In this document: piece after piece, positions 1-7,000 of the stretch
Numbering within the stretch: the stretch's first letter is position 1
Layout: each line of letters starts with the position of its first letter
Assembly (NCBI GenBank): GCA_014381035.1
Contig: JACMIS010000969.1
Span: forward strand, 1-10,227
Direction: 5' to 3'
Source: Armatimonadota bacterium
Lineage (GTDB): Bacteria; Armatimonadota; Armatimonadia; Armatimonadales; Armatimonadaceae
DNA length: 10,227 nucleotides
Made by a program: the position numbers and the translations under genes
Notes under the pieces: generated by a model
The model's database searches: none
Told to the model about the DNA's origin: nothing
The model's input: the letters and a program-made list of their open reading frames with translations, nothing else

Positions 1-562
1 CGGCAACCTCTCCCGGTAATGTCGCAATCCCACCACCTCCCGATACTGAGGGGACCGGAGCAGACGAGTCAAGGGCGTTAGGGGCGACCGCTGAACGAGA
101 CTCCCCAGTACCTTCCCCTCTGGCTCCCCTAGAATGGGGGGCGGGGGGGCTTCCGACCTTCGCCGAAACCGCATCTTCCAGCCTCAGCATCCGCTCCGCT
201 ATCGACAGGCGCGGGATCAGATCGCCCATGTCCATCGGCTTGACCATGAAATCGTCCGCGCCCGCCTCCAGGCCCGCGCGGCGGTCTTCCGGTCGCCCCC
301 GTGCCGTGAGCAGGATCACGAAGCGATACGGATCGCCCGATTCGCGCTCCTCACGCAGTTTGCGGGTCAGTTCCAGACCGTCCATGCCCGGCATCATCCA
401 GTCGGAAATCACCACGCGATATTCGAACGCGGTGTCCCCAGTGAGAAGGGTGTATGCCTGCTCACCATCGGTGGCGACCACGGCTTCATGCCCCAACTTC
501 TCCAACGCTTTCCGCAGAACGATGGCGGACGTGGAATCGTCCTCGGCGATTAATACTTTCAT
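1..562 (-). CDS. Response regulator, receiver domain with low-complexity tail (3' part outside window)
   Basis: This is a CheY-like receiver that accepts a phosphoryl group from a histidine kinase. The ATG at 562-560 opens MKVLIAEDDS, and the frame stays open to the left edge (187 codons seen). The receiver covers about residues 1-125: acidic pocket E7/D8/D9, phospho-acceptor D54 in SDWMMPGMDG, switch T86 in LLTAR, and K108 in the MVKPM loop. From about residue 137 the protein becomes Gly/Pro/Ser/Ala-rich low complexity with no recognisable fold, so no output domain is visible. It could be a linker to a domain beyond the edge, or a tail derived from a repeat. The start lies 6 bases after the serS stop (TAA, CCTGAA, ATG) with no strong ribosome site, so it is probably cotranscribed with serS and may be translationally coupled. 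The receiver call is firm; the role and partner kinase are unknown. Confidence 0.88.
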   Translation of the reverse strand, partial: MKVLIAEDDSTSAIVLRKALEKLGHEAVVATDGEQAYTLLTGDTAFEYRVVISDWMMPGMDGLELTRKLREERESGDPYRFVILLTARGRPEDRRAGLEAGADDFMVKPMDMGDLIPRLSIAERMLRLEDAVSAKVGSPPAPHSRGARGEGTGESRSAVAPNALDSSAPVPSVSGGGGIATLPGEVA

Positions 563-568
563 TTCAGG

Positions 569-1846
569 TTAGCCAATCGTTTCCAAGCCGCCTAAGTACG
601 GGCGGAGCGGGGCGGGGAGCGTTATCGTGCCGTCCGCGTTTTGGTGGGTTTCGAGCATCGCGGCGACGACGCGGGGCAGGGCAAGACCGGACGCATTGAG
701 TAGATGCGGGAACTCCGGCTTGGCGTTCGGCTCGCGGCGGAATCGGATACTGGCACGGCGCGATTGGAAATCGGTGCAGTTAGATGCCGACGAAACTTCA
801 AGCCACTTGCCCATCCCCGGCGACCACGCTTCGACATCGTAGGTTTTCGCCGCAGCGAACGATATATCGCCCGCTGCGAGACGCAGGAGTCGGTAGGGGA
901 TTTCCAGCGCGTCTAAAATCGCACATGCTTCGCCCGTCATTTCCTCCAGAGCGGTGCCGGATTCTTCCGGCAAGGCGTAGCGGAAAATCTCTACTTTGTC
1001 GAACTGGTGGACCCGCTGCAAGCCCCGTGTATCCTTGCCCGCCGCGCCCGCCTCACGCCGCCAGCAGGGCGTGTGCGCCACATATTTCAGCGGTAACGTG
1101 CCAGGTTCCAAAATCTCGCCGCGATGGATGTTGACCAGCGCGGGTTCGGCAGTCGGCAGGAAAAACAGGTCGGATTCGTCGTCGTGGTACATCTCCGGTG
1201 CGAACTTGACGATATGCCCCGACGCGGTGACGGACTCGCGGGTCAGCGCGTAAGGAAGACCGACTTCGGTATAGCCGTGTTGATTGGCATGAAAGTCGAG
1301 CATGAACGTGATCAAGGCGCGTTCCAGTCGTGCGCCGAGACCCTTGTACAGAACGAAGCCGGAGCCCGCTAACTTCGTGCCGCGCTCGAAGTCTACCAGT
1401 CCGTGTTTTTCGCACAGTTCCCAGTGCGCTTTCGGGGGAAAGGAGAACTCTGGGAGGGGGCGGGACGCCGGGGCGATCTCAACCGCGTCTGCCTCACCGC
1501 CCGCTTGCACCTCGTCGAGCGGCATATTCGGAAGTTTGCCGACCACCGCTTCCTGCGCCACTTCCAATTCCTTCAAACCGTCTTCCAGAGCGGCGATTTG
1601 TCCTTTGATTTCGGTCGACTGCGCGAGTAGCGCAGTCGCGTCCTCGCCGGACCGTTTCGCGGCGGCGATCTGCGGACCGAAACGGTTCTGCTCCGCTTTC
1701 AGGCTTTCCATCGTGGTCAAACGCTTGCGCCGTTCGGCGTCCATCGTCAGCAGGTCGTCTATCGCGTTCGCGGCGGATTGGTCGCGCTTGGCAAGTGCCG
1801 CCTTGACGGCGTCGGGTTCGGTGCGTATTCGCTTGATGTCGAGCAT
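569..1846 (-). CDS. serS: Seryl-tRNA synthetase
   Basis: This cytoplasmic class II aminoacyl-tRNA synthetase charges tRNA-Ser (and tRNA-Sec where present) with serine using ATP. It is 425 residues long, the usual bacterial size. The N-terminus MLDIKRIRTEPDAVKAALAKR is typical, and residues about 30-100 form the long charged helical arm that grips the tRNA-Ser variable arm. The catalytic core shows the serine-binding TAE triplet (232-234), motif 2 as CWRREAGAAGKDTRGLQRVHQF (starting at 261), the SNCTDFQSRR segment (about 355-364), and motif 3 as SGLALPRVVAAMLE (386-399) with its arginine R392. All key residues are present, so it should be active. The start ATG (1846-1844) gives the family N-terminus, although only CACCTAAACT precedes it and no clear Shine-Dalgarno site is visible. 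A promoter lies about 130 bases upstream. The receiver gene follows after 6 bases. Confidence 0.98.
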   Translation of the reverse strand: MLDIKRIRTEPDAVKAALAKRDQSAANAIDDLLTMDAERRKRLTTMESLKAEQNRFGPQIAAAKRSGEDATALLAQSTEIKGQIAALEDGLKELEVAQEAVVGKLPNMPLDEVQAGGEADAVEIAPASRPLPEFSFPPKAHWELCEKHGLVDFERGTKLAGSGFVLYKGLGARLERALITFMLDFHANQHGYTEVGLPYALTRESVTASGHIVKFAPEMYHDDESDLFFLPTAEPALVNIHRGEILEPGTLPLKYVAHTPCWRREAGAAGKDTRGLQRVHQFDKVEIFRYALPEESGTALEEMTGEACAILDALEIPYRLLRLAAGDISFAAAKTYDVEAWSPGMGKWLEVSSASNCTDFQSRRASIRFRREPNAKPEFPHLLNASGLALPRVVAAMLETHQNADGTITLPAPLRPYLGGLETIG

Positions 1847-1874
1847 AGTTTAGGTGGTTAGGTGGGCGGTTCTC

Positions 1875-1948
1875 TGGGATGTCAGGTTATTGGGTAGTTG
1901 GCTAAGGAAGCGGGTCGGAAGGAAATTTCCTAACAACCTGACATCCCA
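1875..1948. repeat. 14-bp inverted repeat in the serS leader
   Basis: TGGGATGTCAGGTT (1875-1888) is matched perfectly by AACCTGACATCCCA (1935-1948) across a 46-base loop. The similarity continues imperfectly inward (AGGAA on both sides, with a gap). The loop contains the perfect palindrome GGAAATTTCC (1921-1930). If serS starts transcription near 1966, the whole element lies in its 5' leader. It could be a decayed interspersed repeat or a regulatory hairpin; the sequence does not decide. No T-box or known riboswitch signature was recognised. Confidence 0.6.
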
Positions 1949-1972
1949 ACAACCAAATAACTGTCTCCAACG

Positions 1973-2001
1973 ATGGTAGCACGGCGATACGCGGAGGTCA
2001 A
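1973..2001 (-). promoter_or_regulatory. Predicted sigma-70-type promoter of serS
   Basis: Read on the minus strand, TTGACC (2001-1996) is followed by a 17-base spacer and TACCAT (1978-1973). The -35 matches consensus at 5 of 6 positions and the -10 at 4 of 6, including the key T-A...T. The predicted start near 1966 leaves a leader of about 120 bases that contains the inverted repeat. It lies back to back with the tetR promoter. Confidence 0.5.
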
Positions 2002-2024
2002 GGTGAAGCGAATGGGCTTGGCAC

Positions 2025-2053
2025 TTGACAAATGAAAAACGGGACAGTATTAT
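2025..2053 (+). promoter_or_regulatory. Strong sigma-70-type promoter of the tetR-family gene
   Basis: A perfect TTGACA (2025-2030) is followed by a 17-base spacer and TATTAT (2048-2053, 5 of 6 to consensus). The predicted start is near 2060, inside the palindrome at 2052-2075, so a bound repressor would block it. Confidence 0.75.
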
Positions 2054-2075
2054 GCGAATGAATATTCGCTCGCAT
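2052..2075. promoter_or_regulatory. Palindromic operator 1, probable TetR-family binding site
   Basis: This is a 24-bp imperfect palindrome: ATGCGA, two mismatched bases, GAATATTC, two mismatched bases, TCGCAT (20 of 24 positions symmetric). It overlaps the end of the -10 box and the predicted start of the tetR-family gene. Its first 17 bases recur identically at 2792-2808 ahead of the adaptor gene. Symmetry, position and duplication fit an autoregulatory operator; binding itself is inferred. Confidence 0.72.
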
Positions 2076-2092
2076 ATCATTGGGAGATTATT

Positions 2093-2725
2093 TTGGCAGA
2101 CGAAAACGAACATCTGGAAAAAAAGACAATAGCCGAAGAGCGGCGTGCGCAGATTTTGACCGCCGCGCTGAAATGTTTCGCGAAACGGGGGTTTCACCAA
2201 GCCTCGATGGCGGAGGTGTGCGCAGAAGCGAAACTCTCGCCCGGTTCCGTGTACCGGTATTTCCGTTCCAAAGAGGAGATTATCTCCGCGCTGGCGGAGG
2301 CGGAGCATCAATCTCTGGCGGCATGGTATGGCGAACTGACGACGAAAACATCGGTCCGTGATGCCCTGGATATGCTGATCGGGTACTGGCTGGATAGTGT
2401 CGAGGATCACGGCGATTACGACGGTCCCGATTTTTGCGTGGTCTATGTCGAACTCTGCGCGGAAGCGGCGCGAAATTCGCATATAGCCGGGATCGCCGAG
2501 AAGTTCGATACGGCACAGTTAGCGGTCATCGAACTGATGTTACAACAAGCGGTGGAACGCGGCGAGATTGCCGCGACGCTCGACCGAAACATGACGGCGC
2601 GACTGATTAACGCCACGCTCGACGGTCTGATGATCCGTCTGGCATACGACAAATCTTTGCCGAGCAAAACGTATCGTGACACGCTTCGTACCTTTTTATA
2701 CGGGGCGATAGGACTCACGGTGTAG
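2093..2725 (+). CDS. TetR/AcrR-family transcriptional repressor
   Basis: This is a 210-residue one-component regulator, the normal family length. The N-terminal DNA-binding domain spans about residues 15-63: RRAQILTAALKCFAKRGFHQASMAEVCAEA, followed by the recognition helix segment LSPGSVYRYFRSKEEII, a clear TetR signature. The remaining helical C-terminal part (about 70-210) should bind the inducer and dimerise, and is too variable to name a ligand. The start is TTG (2093-2095), chosen because GGGAG (2082-2086) sits 6 bases upstream, the helix-turn-helix needs this N-terminus, and the next in-frame ATG lies inside that domain. It is the first gene of the efflux locus. Matching palindromes over its own promoter and the adaptor promoter suggest that it represses both. 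The family call is firm; the target genes are inferred from these sites. Confidence 0.95.
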   Translation: MADENEHLEKKTIAEERRAQILTAALKCFAKRGFHQASMAEVCAEAKLSPGSVYRYFRSKEEIISALAEAEHQSLAAWYGELTTKTSVRDALDMLIGYWLDSVEDHGDYDGPDFCVVYVELCAEAARNSHIAGIAEKFDTAQLAVIELMLQQAVERGEIAATLDRNMTARLINATLDGLMIRLAYDKSLPSKTYRDTLRTFLYGAIGLTV

Positions 2726-2747
2726 CGACTCCCGAACACGAAAGGAA

Positions 2748-2781
2748 CCGCCGACGCTATACAACAGCGGCGGATGTTTTT
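2748..2781 (+). terminator. Rho-independent-type terminator or attenuator after the tetR-family gene
   Basis: CCGCCG (2748-2753) pairs with CGGCGG (2768-2773), and a run of five T (2777-2781) follows. An alternative inner pairing (CGCT 2755-2758 with AGCG 2766-2769) is also possible. The 14-base loop and the ATG triplet between stem and T-run make it a modest terminator. It would partly insulate the repressor from the efflux genes. Confidence 0.5.
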
Positions 2782-2786
2782 ATGAT
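2758..2786 (+). promoter_or_regulatory. Predicted promoter of the adaptor-pump operon
   Basis: TATACA (2758-2763, 4 of 6 to consensus) is followed by a 17-base spacer and TATGAT (2781-2786, 5 of 6). The predicted start near 2793 lies inside the second copy of the palindromic operator. The -10 covers the upstream ATG candidates at 2782 and 2785, so a transcript from here could not use them as start codons. Confidence 0.5.
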
Positions 2787-2791
2787 GAAAA

Positions 2792-2816
2792 ATGCGAATG
2801 AATATTCGTTCCGAAT
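2792..2816. promoter_or_regulatory. Palindromic operator 2, second copy of the tetR operator
   Basis: ATGCGAATGAATATTCG (2792-2808) is identical to 2052-2068 in operator 1. The core GAATGAATATTCGTTC (2796-2811) is symmetric at 14 of 16 positions, better than the same core in operator 1. It lies just downstream of the predicted -10 of the efflux operon, over the transcription start, as expected for repression by the neighbouring TetR-family protein. Confidence 0.68.
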
Positions 2817-4020
2817 GAGATGGAGCTGGGCTTTTCTTGTTCTAGTCGCGACCGGCTGTGCTTCGGCGAGGGAGAAGCCGACCGTATCGGAACCGACAGC
2901 AGCGAAAACATCCGTTTCCGTTGCCTCCCCGTCGCCGTCTCCCGTACCGATTGCGCCGCAATCCTTGTCGTTGACCGGCTCGCTCAAAGCCGTGCGGGAA
3001 GTGGCGATCTCGCCGCGACAGGACAGCCAGCGCGTCGCCGTCGTGTTCGCACGCGAGGGGGAGGCGGTCCGTGCGGGGCAGACTCTTCTGCGACTTGATA
3101 GCCGCGATGCTTCCGCGAATGCGCGTGCCGCCGACGCTATCGTTCTGTCGGCAGAAGCGGGTGTGGTGCAAGCAATCGCCGCGTATCGCCAGCAGGTCGC
3201 CACCGCGCAAAGCACGGTTGCCTCCGCCGAAGCCGGGCTGAGTGCGGCACGAGCGAATCTGTCTCAGGTTCGGTCCGGAAACCGCCGACAGGAACAGGTG
3301 CAGGCGGATGTGCAGGTGCGTATCGCCGAAACAAATTCGAAAAAGGCGGAGACCGATCTTGCCCGCTACGAACGGTTACATAATGCGGGTGCGGTCGCGC
3401 CTGTCGAAGTCGAGCAATACCGGGTCGCTCGCGATGTTACCGCCGAACAACTGCGTTCCGCGCGAGAAGCATTCTCGCTATCGCGGGAAGGTGCGCGTAA
3501 GCAGGAAGTAACACGTGCCCTTTCCGAGGTACGGCAGGCGGAGGAGGCGTTGCGGCAAGCGAAAGCCGCCGTCGCGCAGAACAACATCCGTCAGGCGGAA
3601 ATCGCCACCGCCCGCGCGGTGCTCGCCGAACGGATCAACCAGCGCATTATTGCCCGACAGGCGGTATCCGACACCGTACTCCGTTCCCCGATAGACGGGC
3701 ATATTTCATTGCGGGACGTAGAGATTGGTCAAACAGTCGGCACCGCGAACATCGTGTTCAAGATCGTCGCACCAACGGTTCGTTTCGAGCCGAACGTGCC
3801 GGAAACCGACCTGCGCCATCTATCGGTCGGTCAGCGCGTCGCTGTGCGTGTGGATGCCCTACCGGGGCATCCGTTTGCAGGACGGATCGCCAGCATCGCG
3901 CCGACCGGACAGGCGCAAGGGCACTCGTTCGCAGTACGCGTCGATCTGTTCGACCCGCGAAATACGCTTCGTGCGGGAATGTTCGCCCGTGCGCAGGTTG
4001 CTGTGAAAGGAGACCGCTAA
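2815..4020 (+). CDS. RND efflux periplasmic adaptor (membrane fusion protein), predicted lipoprotein
   Basis: The adaptor joins the inner-membrane pump to the outer-membrane channel. From ATG 2815 it has 401 residues. A short signal peptide ends in a lipobox-like VATGC with C15, suggesting inner-membrane lipid anchoring. A Pro/Ser/Ala linker follows, then the first lipoyl half (about 55-95), a long coiled-coil hairpin (about 105-290), the second lipoyl half at RSPIDGHIS (290-298), and a beta-barrel region (about 320-395). The hairpin is longer than in AcrA and resembles the YbhG/HlyD pattern, with matching RSGNRRQE and REGARKQE segments on the two arms. The tip reads RYERLHNAGAVAP; the AcrA-type RxxxLxxxxxxS channel contact appears as R184, L188, A195, so Ser is replaced. 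An in-frame ATG at 2782 would add 11 residues, but it overlaps the predicted -10 box. AAAGGAGA (4006-4013), inside its 3' end, serves the pump gene 2 bases downstream. Confidence 0.93.
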   Translation: MRWSWAFLVLVATGCASAREKPTVSEPTAAKTSVSVASPSPSPVPIAPQSLSLTGSLKAVREVAISPRQDSQRVAVVFAREGEAVRAGQTLLRLDSRDASANARAADAIVLSAEAGVVQAIAAYRQQVATAQSTVASAEAGLSAARANLSQVRSGNRRQEQVQADVQVRIAETNSKKAETDLARYERLHNAGAVAPVEVEQYRVARDVTAEQLRSAREAFSLSREGARKQEVTRALSEVRQAEEALRQAKAAVAQNNIRQAEIATARAVLAERINQRIIARQAVSDTVLRSPIDGHISLRDVEIGQTVGTANIVFKIVAPTVRFEPNVPETDLRHLSVGQRVAVRVDALPGHPFAGRIASIAPTGQAQGHSFAVRVDLFDPRNTLRAGMFARAQVAVKGDR

Positions 4021-4022
4021 CG

Positions 4023-7000
4023 ATGCAACGACTCGCCGAAATCAGTGTGAAACGCCCCGTGTTCGCCGCCGTTCTTATCTTCGCGCTTGTCGCGCTCGGC
4101 ATATTCGCGTTGCCTAACCTGGGTATTGAGCGATACCCGAACGTGGATATTCCCTATGTCGTCGTGACAACCGTCGTGCCCGGTGCCAGTGCCGCCGAAA
4201 TCGAAACCGATGTTTCCGAAGTCGTCGAGGAACAGGTGAACACGATCAGTGGCATCGAGACCCTGACTTCCGTGTCGTATGACGGCTACTCGCAAGTCAC
4301 CGTGCAATTCAAACTGGAAAAGGACGGCGACACCGCCGCACAGGAAGTCCGCGCCGCGGTGGACCTCGCGTTAGCCGATCTGCCCAAAGAAGCGGACAAG
4401 CCGGTTGTCAGTAAAGAGCGCACCGACGACATTCCTATCATCCAGTTTACGCTTTCCGCGCCGAACGCGACCACCCGCGACTTGACCGAGTACGCGAGGC
4501 GGCGACTGCTAACACAACTGCAAGGCTTGTCCGGCGTTGGCGGGATTGCTATTGTCGGAGGACGGGCGCGGCAGATGAATCTGGAAACCGACAGTGATCG
4601 ATTGGCGGCGTTCGGCTTGAGTGTCGCCGACGTGGAACGCGCCGTGCGATCGCAAAACACCCCGGTCCCCGGCGGCACGGTGGATCAGGGCGCGAACCGA
4701 CTCGCCTTGCGCACCGACGGGCGCGTCCTGAGCCTGCCCGCGCTCGCTGCTATTTCCATAAAAAAGGCGGGCGGACGGACCGTTCATCTAAGGGATGTCG
4801 CCGACGTGTATGACAGCGAAGCCGAGGCGAAAACGCTTGCCAGTGTGGATGGAGTCCCCGCACTTCTCCTGAGCGTGCGTAAGCAAAGCGGGGCGAATAC
4901 GGTCACAGTCGCGCAGAGCTTCCGTGACCGTCTCGCGGAGATCGCACCCAACCTGCCGCAGGACTACCGCACCGAAATCGTCCGCGACGAATCCATCTTT
5001 GTGAAATCGGCGGTCGGCGACGTGCAAACACACCTCGTTTTAGGCTCGATCCTTGCCGCCGTGGTCGTGCTGATTTTTCTCAAAGATTGGCGGAGCACGG
5101 TGATCGCCGCCATCGCGATCCCCGCCTCCATCATTTCGACGTTCGCGTTGATGCAGGCGCAGGGCTTCACGCTCAATGTACTCACCCTGCTCGCCCTGAC
5201 TCTCGCGGTTGGTATCGTGATTGACGATGCGATCCTGGTGCTGGAAAACATCGTGCGATTCCAGCAGGAAAAAGGAATGGACGGCGTGACTGCGACGCTC
5301 GCGGCGACGAAAGAGATCGGTCTCGCTGTGCTCGCGACCACGCTCTCGCTCGTCGCCGTGTTCGCCCCGGTCGCCCTGATCCCTGGTCTCGTCGGGCGGT
5401 TCCTGCGCTCGTTCGGCTTGACGATGACGGCGGCAATCCTCGTCTCGCTTTTCGTCGCCTTCACCGTGACGCCGATGTTGTGTAGCCGATGGCTAAAGGG
5501 TAGACCCGTGGTGCTTCCCGGCGAGCGAAGCGACGCCTCTTCCAGTCTCCCCCCTCTCCCTCTGGAGAAAGAGGGAGGCGAGGGCAACCCCGCACACCAT
5601 CAAGACTGGCTGACTCCCATAGAAAACCTGTACGCCCGAATCCTTCGCGCCGCTGTGAAACCGGGGCGACGCTGGATCACGGTACTTGCCGCGCTCGCCA
5701 CTATCGCGTCCACCGTGCCGCTCGGGATCGCCGCGAACAAGACATTCTTGCCGCAAGATGACCAGAGCCAGTTTCAGATCGCGGTGCGAACCAGGGAGGG
5801 CACCTCGCTTACCGAAACCGGGCGCGTATTGGAGCAGATCGCCGCTGATGTCCGCGTCCTGCCGGATGTCCGGGGGACGGTTGTTACAGTGGGAGAGATC
5901 AGCCCGAACCGGGGAACGATCCTGGTACGGATGCCGGAAAAGAAAGAACGGCGCAACAAAACGACTCAATTCGAACTACAAAACCGGGTTTCGTCGCAGA
6001 TTTTGAGGACAAAGTATCGGAGTGTGGACGCGCTGGCTACGTCATCGGACCCGTTGACCGGAGGCGTCGCGGCAATCCAGTACGTGCTCACCGGACCGGA
6101 CCGGGCACCACTGGCACAGGTCGCGGAGCGAATCGTTTCCTCCGTCGGTACCGCGTCCGGTATCGTTTATGCCCGGACCACGGCTTACAGTGATGCCCCC
6201 GAAGCGCGCGCAACCATAGACCGTGAACGTGCCGCCGATCTGGGCGTTACGTCGTCTGATATTGCACTGGCACTGCGGACCCTGTCGGCGGGGGAGAAAG
6301 TCGGGCGTTACGCGGAAAACGGGCGGACCTATGACATCGTACTCCGCGCCAAGCCGGACGTGCGCACCGATGCCCGAAACTTCGCCAATTTCACTGTTCC
6401 GGCGACCGAGGGGATAGACGGATTGGTCCCGCTGTCGCAGGTTGTCACCTTCCGAGAAGATACAGGTGTCACGGAAATCGCCCGGTATGCGCGGCAAAAC
6501 GAAGTGCGGATATTGGTGCAACCCGCCCCCGGCGTCAGCACGGAAACGGTGCAGGCACGCTTACAAGCGGCGATCGACCGCGAAAAACTACCCGCCGGAG
6601 CACGCGGATTCTGGGAGGGGGATTCCAAAGAGATGGAAAAAACGTTCGCCGGGTTCGTCGCGGCTTTCGCGTTGTCGGTGGTGTTCATGTACCTCATTCT
6701 TGCTGCGCAGTTCGAGTCCTGGCTGCACCCAATCACGATTCTACTCTCACTCCCGCTTTGTATCCCGTTCGCACTGTTGCCGATTGTGCTGACCGGCGAT
6801 TCGATCAACCTGTTTTCACTTCTCGGGATGTTAGTGCTTTTTGGAATTGTAAAAAAGAATTCTATTTTGCAGGTAGATCACGCGGACGGACTGCGAGCAT
6901 CCGGTATGGGGCGTGACGAAGCCATCGTGCAATCGTCGCAAGATCGGCTACGTCCGATTTTGATGACTACCATTGCTTTCGTCGCGGGCATGATTCCACT

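Noticed and set aside
1302..1853. Plus-strand frame of 183 codons opposite serS
   Set aside because: It is a Ser/Arg/Ala-rich shadow of the serS reading frame with no family resemblance and no ribosome site.
1847..1966. T-box or other named riboswitch ahead of serS
   Set aside because: I could not find a T-box consensus or terminator-antiterminator pair; only a long-loop hairpin is visible.
1850..2482. Minus-strand frame of 210 codons spanning the serS-tetR intergenic region and the start of tetR
   Set aside because: It runs through both promoters, the operator and the inverted repeat, and is antisense to a clear helix-turn-helix; no protein signature is present.
4964..5587. Minus-strand frame of 207 codons opposite the pump gene
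   Set aside because: It is an antisense shadow of conserved transmembrane coding sequence in GC-rich DNA; its composition is Ser/Thr/Arg-rich and it has no motif.
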